Positions 48,701 to 64,000 of a stretch of 64,000 nt of DNA are shown one piece after another (positions within the stretch are counted from its first letter, which is position 1; each line of letters begins with the position of its first letter). The translations under genes and the position numbers were made by a program. The notes below the pieces were generated by a model. It was given only the letters and a program-made list of their open reading frames with translations, made no database searches and had not been told where the DNA came from. Origin of the DNA: Diospyros lotus (taxonomy: Eukaryota > Streptophyta > Magnoliopsida > Ericales > Ebenaceae); assembly GCF_014633365.1 (NCBI RefSeq), contig NC_068349.1:33432753-33496752 (forward strand), written 5' to 3'.

Positions 48701-51700
48701 AGGGGCACATGGTCAGCTAAGCGGCAGCTAGATATTGACAGTTTGATTCTGGTGGTGGCAGTAACGTGCTTGATATTGCTATGACAGAAACTATGGAGCA
48801 TGCTTCTTTTGGCCCCTTGTCTTCTCCAACTTATGCTTTTGATATTCTTCTCCTTGAGGTTATTCATGGTTGGTGAAAAGAGAATAAATTAGGGTTGGAT
48901 GGGAGAAATGATTGTTGATTTTCTTGTTTGGGAAACTTAGAAAGGAGAAGCAGAAGAGTTTATATCTTTGATTAGGACTCTTGGCTAACGATCAGAGGTT
49001 GCTTTAGTACAGATTGATATAGAACACAGAACAAAATCACACAAAAACACACAAGACACTGTAGGGCTATTCTTAAATTTGTTTATCAATTTAACAATCA
49101 AAAGCTACCCTCTAAAATACACTAACAAAAGTTATATGGAGTGCCAACAAACCTTATTTAGGAAAAGGAAACAATTAACATTGAGGAAATAAATAAAAGA
49201 CTAATAATGATACAAAATAAAGTCTGATAAATTTGCTTATTCCTAAGTTTACACTTAAGAGTAGACCTTGCTAGATTTGGGTCCATCACATTGTCAATTA
49301 GATATTTCATGATAGAATGAAATGAGTAGAAATGAATGAAAAACTAGAATTTGTGTAGCCGGCCCTGCATGGTGGAATAAAGGCTTGGTATGTTGTTGTA
49401 GGTGATGTGAGAACCTTCTGAATAAGTCAAGCCTGCAACTTCAATGCAGTTTGCTTGATTTTTATTTCTTTTCCTTCCCTTCTATTTCTTTAGTTCTGAT
49501 CTTTTTTATTTTTTTTTATTTTGGTTCTTTGGTTGTTTGAATCCAGGTTTAGGATGTTTTCTCTTGCTGATGCTTCCGGTGAAAGAACTGCTTTAGTGGC
49601 TCTGAGAAACTGCCTATACCTAATTCCATTGGGGTACTTAGCCTATGATTGTGAGTCATCTCCTATATCTAGAGCAATGTCATGTCCTCCTTTTCTTTTA
49701 CTTTCCATTTGGTTTTCTTATGTTTTATGTTGTTTTCATGGAACCTTTCTAAACTATTTTTGATTGTGGCACTGGCTCTGGCACCTGATTGAAAATTTAC
49801 CTGATACCCATGAATTCCATGCTTGATGGAACCTGCAATTTTCATATTTGATTTGACACAGTTGAGTGTATGTCTGACAATAAAGCTCATAAGTGCAAGA
49901 GAAATAGTGAACCCGATGATAAATGACCGATAGATTAGAGAGCTGACCATCAAATACAGTTTGATGGCACCTCCAATATCTGCCATTTTCTTGCTCAAAG
50001 TTCAGTGGATATATGGCTGATACCGGGAGCTCTGCTACTGATTTGGAGTATGTATGACAAGAATGGAAGTTGAAGTCACCTTTAGCATTTCTTCTTTCTA
50101 GTGAGTTAATCTATTAGATTGGCACCTGCATCAGATATTGCATCAGCTTCTGTTTTACTTCATATTTTCTATCCCCATCAGCTGGGTAATAGAGTTAAAT
50201 TATCAAAGTCTCCTAATAATGAAGTTACTGTCAGCAATCCAATCTTTAGCCTATCTGGGGCCTTCTAACTATTAAGCAGGATTTGCATTTGACCCATTTA
50301 AAAGTCCCTTAGGAAACACCCTAGTGGATTTGGTTGCATCCCTTAATAAAGTGACCTGAGGCCAAGTCCATTCAAAAAAGTATTTGGCCTATATCCCATT
50401 TAGCTGCAATTGAAGTATTGAACTTTACATATGAGCCTGCTTCTTATTTTAAGTGATTATTTGACAATCTAACCATCGTTTGGTAGTTTGGTTTAACTCT
50501 GTTTCTTGAAGCTAAAGTTTGTTCCTGTTTGGTATTTGGAGCCATCCATGGTCAGTTCAAATCTAGGTTTGGTGGCAGGCATAACCCCAGATCGCATCGC
50601 TCTCAATGTTTTGTACAAAAGGAGTCCCTTTTATCCTTTTAAATTTTTCCATCTCAATAATGCAAGTAATCAGAAGTTGGAAGTAGGTTGTTGATTGTTG
50701 ATTGTTGATTGTTCTCTGATGCAAACATCAGCATCTCTCAAGTGACTGTAGTAGCTAATGTGACTTTCTCTAACATTCTAGGATCTTTTGGTGAGCCAAA
50801 AAATTGATTGGATTGTGAATTTTCTTGTCTGCTTAACTTCTTCCAGTTATGAGAAATTAAACACCAAAATGTACTTGGTGCGGCCTTAAGTTGTATCATG
50901 TCTAGGGCAAGAACAATCATCGAGATTCTTATTTCCTTTGTTCATATCTCGTTTGTGCTTTCTTTTATCTATCTTGCTCAATGAGTAAGACCAATCAATG
51001 ACTCAGCTAAGAAGTTATATTTCCACAGATTTTTATGGTTGCCAGGTTACATATTGACATATTAAGCCTTGAATTTTTCTGATTTAATTGTTTTATGGCA
51101 TGAGATAACCTTATTCAAAAAATGATCCGAGTTTTCTTCTTGTTCTTTTGACAAGTACAGAGGTAGATAGTGGGACCATTAATGAACAAAAAGAATTAAA
51201 AAGAAGATGGCTACATAATCCCTCCAAAACCTCTGCAATATCCAAAAATTGATCTAAAGATGGTCTAATGCCAACAGAGAACCAAGTATATAAAAGAGGT
51301 AAATTTGTGGTTTAGTCTTAACAAAGTTATTCACCAATCTTGAGATTCTCCAAGTCGACTGTATACTCTAATCAAGTCATGTCACTAAAAGCCAAGCCTT
51401 TCTCTTCATTCTCCCTCCCCTTCTAAATTTTGTTTTCCCTCTTTTTTTTTATAGATAACAAAATATTTGAACATGTCGCTTGAGGGAATAACCCTGTTGA
51501 AGGAATGAAACAATTTACAACTCCTGAGGTTTTTAGTTTCCCAGTTTCCTTAATAAATTGATTGCTGCAGCTGTTATTAACTGACAACTTAGCATGCTCC
51601 ATTGTCATAATTAAATATTTTATATTTGGGATGACATAGTTAGCGATCTAGAATTCATGTAAATGACCCCACCTAGTAAGGCTTGAGGTTCATGATAGTT

Positions 51701-52172
51701 GTGGTAGTAGTATTTAAGATGACCTAGTTATTATGATTAATAGTCACTCCGTGGAACAAGCTAAACATGATCATCTGCAGGGGGTATAACTTCTGGATGG
51801 TTTTGCCTTGAGTCAACACTCCTCACTCTTGCAATCAGTGGGACAGCACTCTCGTTTTACCAAAACCGCACAACAGAGAGTGCGAGGAGGATGTTCCACG
51901 CCAGCCTCCTGTACCTTCCAGTTTTTATGTCAGGGCTTTTGTTTCACCGTCAATCTGATAATCAACACTTGCTGGGAGAGGCAAATTCAGAAAGGATCGA
52001 GGATCCTTTGTCTTCCTTGGAGACTCAAGTTCAAAAAATTGAAAGTCAGAATGACAAAGGAAAGGCAAAACGAGCAGCAGCAGCAGGTGGTCCCGGAGCA
52101 CGACCACCTGTAGCGTATGCTTCTGTTGCACCATTTCCTTTCTTGCCGGCTCCTACATATGCTTCCCTTTGA
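33741..52172 (+). CDS. COX10: COX10, mitochondrial protoheme IX farnesyltransferase (heme O synthase)
   Basis: Seven exons: 33741-34042, 38197-38326, 39870-40007, 40133-40266, 44639-44764, 49547-49650, 51781-52172; all GT-AG, 1326 nt in frame, 441 aa. The enzyme joins a farnesyl group to heme b in the inner mitochondrial membrane, giving heme O, the precursor of heme A for cytochrome c oxidase. It is a UbiA-type prenyltransferase. Visible signs: a Ser/Arg-rich N-terminus fitting a transit peptide (about aa 1-60), [20 protein letters not shown] spanning the exon 1-2 join, the active-site region [17 protein letters not shown] (about aa 149-165), [22 protein letters not shown], and the second polar region [17 protein letters not shown] (about aa 269-285). 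The length matches plant COX10 (about 430 aa). Introns 1, 2, 4 and 5 (4.2, 1.5, 4.4 and 4.8 kb) carry transposons listed separately; intron 3 is 125 bp. The hydrophilic C-terminal tail is less conserved. Confidence 0.95.
34808..36965 (-). mobile_element. Ty1/copia retrotransposon fragment (RT-RNase H plus 3' LTR)
   Basis: On the - strand a copia polymerase region starts abruptly at [14 protein letters not shown] (about 36950) and runs through reverse transcriptase ([12 protein letters not shown]) and RNase H ([20 protein letters not shown]) to about 35441. A polypurine tract (GGTGGAGATT) and an LTR from TGTTAGAATG (35343) to GTTAACA (34808) follow. Gag, protease, integrase and the 5' LTR are missing. 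One in-frame amber codon replaces the Trp of the ISWKTN motif (near 35808). It lies in COX10 intron 1, antisense to the gene. Confidence 0.9.
36966..38196. other. Remainder of COX10 intron 1
   Basis: AT-rich intron DNA up to the acceptor TTCTTCCAG at 38196. No element boundary recognised beyond the broken 5' edge of the copia fragment. Confidence 0.5.
38718..39158 (-). mobile_element. TRIM (terminal-repeat retrotransposon in miniature), complete
   Basis: The whole element is 441 bp, flanked by the perfect 5-bp duplication ACATC (38713-38717 and 39159-39163). The 5' LTR is 38986-39158 (TGTTAGACGAATCC...CCGTTACA on the - strand); the 3' LTR is 38718 to about 38900, near-identical with a small insertion. 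Three bases after the 5' LTR lies TGGTATCAGAGC (38971-38982), a primer-binding site complementary to the initiator tRNA-Met 3' end. A G-rich polypurine tract precedes the 3' LTR (about 38900-38910). The ~70-85 bp internal region has no coding capacity. Located in COX10 intron 2, antisense. Confidence 0.92.
39259..39291 (+). repeat. (GT)n microsatellite
   Basis: About 14 GT units followed by a G run, within COX10 intron 2. Confidence 0.9.
40368..43560 (-). mobile_element. RTE-clade LINE, near full length, inactivated
   Basis: On the - strand: an endonuclease domain ([19 protein letters not shown] near 43240; [22 protein letters not shown]), then reverse transcriptase ([59 protein letters not shown]), then the C-terminal region ending about 40403, and a 3' tail of GTT repeats (40368-40387). 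A Gln/Asn run (QNQNQNQN) precedes the endonuclease. Inactivation: in-frame TGA near 43087, 42472 and 41135, a frameshift between 42387 and 42046, and FAND in place of the catalytic FADD box. Lies in COX10 intron 4, antisense. The 5' limit is approximate. Confidence 0.9.
43561..44638. other. Remainder of COX10 intron 4
   Basis: Mostly unclassified. A block from about 44068 begins with TTTTTTTTTGATAAATAGAG and continues to about 44400; a poly-T start followed by GATAAAT is what the inverted 3' end of an L1 or SINE copy looks like in plants, but no diagnostic domain is present. The acceptor TTTTCTCCAG ends at 44638. Confidence 0.4.
45700..46745 (-). pseudogene. DEAD-box RNA helicase fragment (mitochondrial RH9/RH53-like)
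   Basis: Read on the - strand with frame changes: [13 protein letters not shown] (about 46725), a degenerate ATP-site region [20 protein letters not shown] where family members have [41 protein letters not shown] (about 46350), [25 protein letters not shown], then [21 protein letters not shown] and TEH (to about 46040). These follow the helicase motif order Q, I, Ia, Ib, II, III. The C-terminal half is decayed or absent; 45700-46030 is only doubtfully homologous. Several stops and shifts make it non-functional. No introns are visible, consistent with capture from a spliced transcript. Confidence 0.75.
46745..47090 (-). pseudogene. DDB1 (damaged-DNA-binding protein 1) fragment
   Basis: On the - strand the frame reads [58 protein letters not shown] and LLAVNQKI(x)YKWTLWNDD. 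It is collinear with the part of plant DDB1 that carries SILSCSF, VGTAYV, EPTKGRILVF and NQKIQLYKW, in the C-terminal portion of the beta-propeller protein. One in-frame stop follows NQKI. The fragment ends just where the helicase-like sequence begins (about 46745), so the two are joined without a spacer. DDB1 is the CUL4 ubiquitin ligase adaptor; this copy cannot make it. Confidence 0.8.
47100..47540 (-). other. Unassigned coding-like segment between PDS5 and DDB1 fragments
   Basis: On the - strand a partly open frame reads [20 protein letters not shown] and continues [13 protein letters not shown], then decays. It does not match the parts of PDS5 or DDB1 that I know. It may be a fourth captured fragment or a poorly conserved part of PDS5. 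Confidence 0.4.
47540..48521 (-). pseudogene. PDS5-like cohesin cofactor fragment, N-terminal part
   Basis: On the - strand a start-like [15 protein letters not shown] lies at 48521, matching the N-terminus of plant PDS5 proteins, followed by [34 protein letters not shown], then after the inserted solo [58 protein letters not shown] and, in another frame, [19 protein letters not shown]5 is a HEAT-repeat regulator of sister-chromatid cohesion. Stops and frameshifts make this copy non-functional. It appears intronless over about 630 bp of coding sequence, as expected from a copied mRNA. Confidence 0.8.
47889..48238 (+). mobile_element. Solo LTR nested in the PDS5 fragment
   Basis: 350 bp from TGTCACGACTC to GGGCCGTGACA, with a TATA-like CTCTATAAGAG (about 48028-48038) and AATAAA (about 48083). 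Flanks are CATCG (47884-47888) and CACCG (48239-48243), a 5-bp duplication with one change. Reading across the site with the LTR and one flank left out restores PDS5-like collinearity (ITQITTP, then DAP), which confirms the borders. Family not named. Confidence 0.85.
49651..51780. other. COX10 intron 6
   Basis: Donor T|GTGAGT at 49651, acceptor TCTGCAG at 51780. No transposon end, RNA gene or coding segment recognised within it. Confidence 0.6.
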
Positions 52173-52469
52173 CACTCCAACAATGTAATGATATATAAAA
52201 GGCATTTTGTAGTGCTTTTCTTTTTTATTATTATGTTCTTGAACAAAGATGACAAATAAGCTAAACATTGTTATCCCTCTCAGGCCTTAAACATTACATT
52301 ACAAGCTGCATTTCTTTTTTCCCCTTTGGCTGGGGCCAAACCAGCATTGAACGCTTTGTTGATTTCTACTCATTCAATCTGTTGTATGGATTTTTGATTG
52401 ATTTATATGGTAAGAAGAATCTCCATTCTCATTTGTCTCCTCTGTCAGTAATACCCTTTTTGTAGTGCG

Positions 52470-52638
52470 ATTTTGTTCACTTCCTTTAACGGGGGCGACC
52501 ATCACCCTCACTATTTTTTGTGAGGGTGAAAAGTAACAGAACAGTAATCAAAAATTATCTCATACCGTTTCGTTATTTTTCACCCTCACAAAAATAGTGA
52601 GGGTGATGGTCACCCTGTTAAAAGGGGGTGAACAAAAT
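52470..52638. mobile_element. Palindromic MITE downstream of COX10
   Basis: Two ~65-bp arms are inverted copies: ATTTTGTTCAC...ACCATCACCCTCACTATTTT on the left, AAAATAGTGAGGGTGATGGT...GTGAACAAAAT on the right, with a spacer of about 35 bp. Each arm contains a further small palindrome (CACCCTCAC...GTGAGGGTG). No convincing target duplication. It begins about 300 bp after the COX10 stop and could lie in the 3' UTR. Confidence 0.75.
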
Positions 52639-52894
52639 CCCTCTCCCCTTTTTGAGACTATCTTGTACCACAGTTCCCTGCATTTAGGCTTAGCAGCCTA
52701 TGAGATAGGCCTCAGCCTCGTGCCTCTATATTTATGTATTACTCTGAGTTTGACGCCGAGAACTCTTGATACCATTGTGGGGAATGGTTATAAAAATTTT
52801 AACCTGTCACTCATCTTTATTCATGTTCATGATAATGTCATTTAACCTACAGCCTATTTGATGCAGGAATAAAGAGATAGTATTATTATCTAGT

Positions 52895-52980
52895 AAAATG
52901 TTACTTGTACAAACAATTGGATTATCGAGATGATGACCGAAGGCCCTAAATGAAAAAAATGCCCTCACTTAATTTGCAAA
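52895..52980 (+). repeat. Dispersed repeat, copy 2 of 2 in this window
   Basis: AATGTTACTTGTACAAACAA, then ATTGGATTATCGAGATGATG; collinear with 25573-25660. Both copies are followed by a different GC-rich stretch, so they may be one end of a transposon family. Confidence 0.5.
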
Positions 52981-54579
52981 TTCATCACCCTTACCCTTGG
53001 CCGCCTTCTTTCTCTTCTGCCATGTCCGCCTCCAACAAGCTCCGTCTCATCGTCGATTGCCGATACATCCTCTTGTCGCCCCGCTGCAATGCCTCGCGCG
53101 ATCACCGCTACATCCTGTCGTCGTCTCATTGTTGCGTCTCGTGCAGACCATCGCTAACCATCTTGTCACATTGTCGTTGTCGCCTCTGAATGAAGTCTGA
53201 TTAGGTTTCATGAAGCAAGCCTAATCATTCGAAATGAAGTCCCGATCATGAAGATTGGACTTCATTTCAGTCATCGAGCATGTCATCTTATCGGTACATG
53301 TAACAGGGTTTATTATTACCTAACAAGATGGATTAAAGTTCAAATTAGTACATGACTTTTTTAATTACAGTCAATTAAATTCAATTTTTAATTTATAATT
53401 TTATTAGTCTATAATTTTTTGATCAATGAGACTCAATTTTTAATTTATGTCCTTGTTAACTCAATACTTTTATTTTTTGGCCATTTAATCCCAAAATAAC
53501 ATTTCTTTGAGCATGTGACATTCACTTGGCTCAAAGGGGAAAAAAATATTATATTAAAATAATTTCTTATAAATGTTTTTTTAATAAAAGATCAAAAATT
53601 AAAAGGAAAAAAAGGTGATCTTCGTGAAACTGATGCCAAATTCTTAAAATCTCAATTTGGTGATAAATTCGCGATTGATTGCGAGTTAATATTAAGAATG
53701 TTAGCTTCTTTTTTCTATTCTTTGGGTACAAAAGGTGATATCTCTCACCTTAAGAGCTCCCATACATTGCCCCACACACGTGAGAGGGGTTAATCACGGA
53801 ACACGGCAGCCCCCAAGGTAAGAAGCATAGTACATAATGCCCACAAGAAATCACCCCCACAAGAGGATGAAATTCTCACACTGCGGCTGTCATGACTCGA
53901 ACCTACATCATTATGTGCAATCTTCTATCTTGTGAACCATCCGTACTATGCCCATGGGGGCTTCTTTTTCCCATTCTTTATCTTATGTATTGTCACCTTC
54001 AATGCGATAACGCAATAACAATATATTAAACTTCAACTACGAAAATTACTTATAAAAAAAATATTTTAATACAGTAAATTATGCAGTAAATTATATAGTA
54101 AATTATTTTTTTCCCTTTGAACCGAGTGAATGCTACACGCTGAAAGGAAGGCTATTTTGGGTTTAATTGGCCACAAAATAAAAGTATTGGACTAATAAGA
54201 CTACAAATTAAAAATTAGGTCTAATTAATTATAATTGAAAAGGTCGTGAGCTAATATAATAAAGCTATAAATTATAAATTGAGTCTGTTTGACTGTAATT
54301 GAAAAAAATGTGGACTAATTTAAATTTTAATCTAACAAAGTATAATCAAGTTTTTACTCACAAAAGAGAAAGGATAATGTGGCATAATCTATCCCACTTT
54401 TGCAAGTATTATATGTTTTCATTTTGGTGGGCTTAATTTTTAGAAAATACTATTTGGACAATGCTTTCAGACACATTTAATGATACTTATATATTGGTGT
54501 ATTATATATTTATATAAATGTGACAAAATATAACATTAATATTGGAGTATCAAAATTGAGGCAGTCAATTACGCCTTGG

Positions 54580-55325
54580 GTTGCAATCGAGCAGAGCTTA
54601 GCCCAGTTTCAATAAGCTCGGCTCGGGCTCAGCATACCTAAACTCAGGCTCAAGCTTGAGTCGAGCCTGAAATCGTGGCTTGAGCACGAGCTTGGTTAAC
54701 ATGAATCGAGCTCGAGCTCACCACCACTAAAAGAAAATAAGGTTGTGCGACAGAGGCACTCAGGAGAGGAAGAGGTGTGCAACAGGGGCGAAGATGAAGG
54801 ATGCAATAGCGGTCGGCTACGAGAGGCTATGCAGCGAAAGGCAAGGCGACAGTGAGAAGGGAGATAGCAGTGAGAGACAAGGCGGCGAGAGGCAAGACAA
54901 TAACAAGATGAAGATGGTGGCGAGAGGCGAGGCAATAACAATAACAAGATGAAGGTGGCCAAGGGAAGAGGAACAAGAAAATGGATTGTTGGAGAAGAAA
55001 AGCAACGAGAAAGGAAGGGAAAAACAAAAAGGAAGAGGAAAAGGAAAAGGGTTCCTGGGAAGAAAGATAGAACAGAGAAAATGGGTTTCTTGGGGGGTGG
55101 GAGGAGAAAGGAAAAGTGATAATATGATATGTATGTAATAATAATATGTATGTATGTTAAATAATATATTTATAAAATATATATCTAATATATTATACAT
55201 ACATATATTATTATATCTAATCGTAAACTTCCAATCGGGTCTACTCACGAGCCTTTGATTGAATCATATCGTAAGCTAACGAGTCAAGTTTTACTAAGCT
55301 TAAACTCGACTTATTTATCTTAATA
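54580..55325. repeat. Possible non-autonomous element with GAGCTCGA-rich ends
   Basis: The left part (54590-54725) is full of AGCTCG/CGAGCT motifs, and the right part (55240-55310) has GAGTCAAG, AAGCTTAAACTCGAC. Between them lies a purine-rich, GC-rich stretch. The shape resembles plant hAT-like elements with CTCGAGC subterminal repeats, but clear matching termini and target duplications were not found. Confidence 0.3.
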
Positions 55326-56824
55326 AACAAATTCTGAATTAGTTTTTTTTTAGTCAAACACCCTCATTTGCAAGCCTAATTATACCCCCATCTCCCTTAT
55401 CATTAATTCTCATTTTTTCATCTTCTCTCTCTTCATTAAATATTGGAACAAAATACCCCCCCCCCCTAATATCAAAATATATCAAACATTGCATATGATT
55501 AATTTAAATGTATATCTCTATTAAACTTATAATATAAAACATACGATAAGATTATAGTCACATCATCATTTATCTCGTACTTACCCTGTCGTTATTTTTA
55601 GTCTCATGATAAAATGCAATTAATTCTTATTCATTTTGGGATCAACTTTGATAAAAGAGTAATAATACTATTAGTGATAGAAATATTTCTTTTTCGAAAA
55701 GTAATACTAGATATATTGAGGAAATTATTAAAATAGTTCATTTTTCTTCATAACACCAATATATAGTGTATGTGCTTGTATAATATATAAATAATTGTAT
55801 TTAGTCTGACGTGATAGTTTTACACCTTAAAATATCTAATATGACATTACATTAATCCTAATAAATATTATAACTGTTAAAAATTATTCATTCAGACTAA
55901 GTATCATTGTCGTCGACGGTAAACTAAACATAATATATTATTTGATAAATTTAGTTCATTTGAATTTTATTTTATTTTTTCTTTTTCTTGTCATTCTCTT
56001 CTCCATTTGCCAAACTCTTCATGGCTATGAGAAGTAATCGCCTATGCTGATGACACAAAATCACTTCTTGTGATGTTTAAGAAACAAATGAAGGGAGGGG
56101 ACATAAATGGAAATGGATGGAAGGGTGGGTTGTTCTCATAGTTTGGAAGAGATAATAGCAGTGAAAAAAGAAAAGAAATTTTGAAAATTACATGGAAAGC
56201 TATATTGTTTCTCTTCATTTGGTTTTTTGACAATATCAACTAAATTCTTCCTTGACTTAATCAAGCTTTGTCTTCATTATTGGTTTTTTTTTTTTTTTTT
56301 TCATTCTCCCCCAATTTGAGAAGAAGTAAAAGAGGTTTTGAAGGAGAATGATGGACTTTCCATCCATTCCCATCCCATTCCATTCCATCCCCTCTCCCAA
56401 ATACAGATTTTGTATTGACTGGTCACACAAGAAAGCACGTGAAAGTGATTCAGCCCATCACTGTTGTTGTCAGTAGGTTGATTTGTACTTCACTTGTCTG
56501 CAAACCCTATCTGTCTCATCATAGAAAGAAGGATGTGTTTTGCACTTGAAATGTCACCTAAATGTTATTCACACATAGTAGATTTCACCTAGATTAGTGA
56601 ACTCAAGGGTATCTTCCTTCGTGTTTTATGAAGCCGTTTTTAGAGGCGATGCATGAGCATGAATAATGATTTTGGGTATATGCTGATATATCCTATTCTA
56701 CAATTACACAGCCAATGGGCAATGGCTGCTCCATCTCCTGTGTGGTGGATGGAGATAATTCAAACAGTTATGTATCATGGAAACACTCTCACCTTTCACC
56801 AATAAAAATTTCTCCTGATCAGAT

Positions 56825-63243
<6,419 letters not shown>

Positions 63244-64000
63244 TTCTTCGCTCTCCAGCTAAATCTCCATGGTAATTCCAACCTGTGCTTCCAAAAGTAT
63301 TATTTCAACCTGGGACCTTGGAATGGTAACATATTGTGAGAATCTATTAACTGGAGCAGAAAGCTTCGGGGAACAACACACAATATTCTGGAGAATCATA
63401 TATCAATTTAGGGGGCCATGGCAAACAAATAATTTAGAGAGAGAGAATACAAAGCACTGGAACAATACTTTACAAAAAAGAGGTAGACAGCTTATTGAGC
63501 AGCTTCTATCATACTAGAGAGAATATATTCAGTGGTGGATCAACACTGGACCATGGCAAAATGGGTAATACAGAGAGAGAGAGATGGCTTAAATTTGTCT
63601 TCTGTGGACTCAAACTCACTAATCTATTTTAGTGGATGGAAGAATAATAAGAGATGAGAGTGGAGTGTGTTAATACATGATTTACATTTGCCATATCCTC
63701 GGTGATGGACAGTCCATCAACGTTCAGAAGGTTCTTTATTTTATACAGATAATGTTAATCAAATTCTCACTGATTATCATTATTTTTTCCTTTTTTGTTC
63801 ATAAACATCTAGAACTGGAGTTTATGTTTTTCTTTCTTCACTCCCTTTCTTCATTCTCCATCATAAGTTTCATCACTAATTGTGATTTCAACATACGATT
63901 TTATACAAGTTTTAAAGGCTATACCCTCCAACCGATGACCAAGACTATAGAGATTTGGTATTAATTAGACAATTAATTCTCGTACTGACGTAGCAAAGCA
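63244..64000 (-). other. 5' flank of the ABCC gene
   Basis: Upstream DNA of the ABCC start with several GAGAGA/CTCTCT runs (near 63435 and 63575). No TATA box stands out. No other gene is recognised up to the window end. Confidence 0.4.

Larger units (their letters stand above)
45314..49288 (-). mobile_element. Non-autonomous LTR retroelement carrying host gene fragments
   Basis: The direct repeats 49015-49288 (5' LTR on the - strand, TGATGGACCC...CTATATCA) and 45314-45574 (3' LTR, TGAGTAGGACCC...CTACATCA) are collinear but visibly diverged with indels. A perfect 5-bp duplication CATTG flanks the element (45309-45313 and 49289-49293). The 3.4-kb interior has no gag or pol; instead it holds, in - strand order, fragments of PDS5, an unassigned segment, DDB1 and a DEAD-box helicase. 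An initiator-Met primer-binding site is not recognised after the 5' LTR, and the polypurine tract is weak, so the replication class is unclear. A later solo LTR (47889-48238) sits inside it. Located in COX10 intron 5, antisense to the gene. Confidence 0.85.
52639..56824. other. Intergenic region between COX10 and the ABCC gene
   Basis: AT-rich, with a few GC-richer patches: 52990-53190 (CCGCC/TCGTC-rich) and 54740-55090 (purine-rich). Frames through them give low-complexity Ser/Pro/Leu or Arg/Glu/Gly peptides without domains. Since COX10 and ABCC converge here, both 3' UTRs must lie in this interval. Confidence 0.5.

Noticed and set aside
54696..55248. Ser/Leu/Pro-rich open frames on the - strand
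   Set aside because: They are read through purine-rich low-complexity DNA, are open in several frames and have no recognisable domain.

Overview
The window is nuclear DNA of a flowering plant, most probably a eudicot. The reasons are large GT-AG introns, several clearly plant gene families, and a dense load of plant-type transposons. Species cannot be named from the sequence.

Layout. 1-6.4 kb is gene-free repeat-like DNA with a small MITE at the left end. 6.6-10.1 kb is an NPF7.3-like (NRT1.5-type) transporter gene on the + strand. 10.6-13.8 kb is a 3.1-kb CACTA-ended element that is one giant imperfect palindrome. 14.7-16.5 kb is a Harbinger-like element with a hAT element nested in it. 18.3-19.3 kb holds a ~185-bp tandem array. 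19.7-22.4 kb and 29.0-32.0 kb are two large solo LTRs of one family in opposite orientation. Between them, at 24.5-28.7 kb, lies a second NPF7.3-like gene, a recent duplicate of the first that includes promoter and 3' flank. 33.7-52.2 kb is a complete seven-exon COX10 (heme O synthase) gene on the + strand. Its introns are swollen by a truncated copia element, a full TRIM, an RTE LINE and a 4-kb LTR element carrying pieces of host genes. 52.5 kb has a palindromic MITE. 56.8-63.2 kb is a complete eleven-exon ABCC (MRP-type) transporter gene on the - strand.

The four genes are not a pathway. The two NPF copies are membrane carriers of the xylem-loading clade, COX10 farnesylates heme b in mitochondria for cytochrome oxidase, and ABCC is a conjugate exporter or vacuolar pump. 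All four gene models were rebuilt exon by exon and keep frame from start to stop: 597, 572, 441 and 1510 codons before stop.

The most unusual object is the LTR element at 45314-49288. It has 5-bp target duplications (CATTG), diverged LTRs and no recognisable gag or pol. Its internal region contains fragments of PDS5, DDB1 and a DEAD-box RNA helicase, all in the same sense and without visible introns. The second most unusual observation is a short GC-AG intron shared by both NPF genes. Its two ends are an exact duplicate of the exon junction, and its 5' part still resembles the coding sequence that follows the intron, which suggests birth by tandem duplication.
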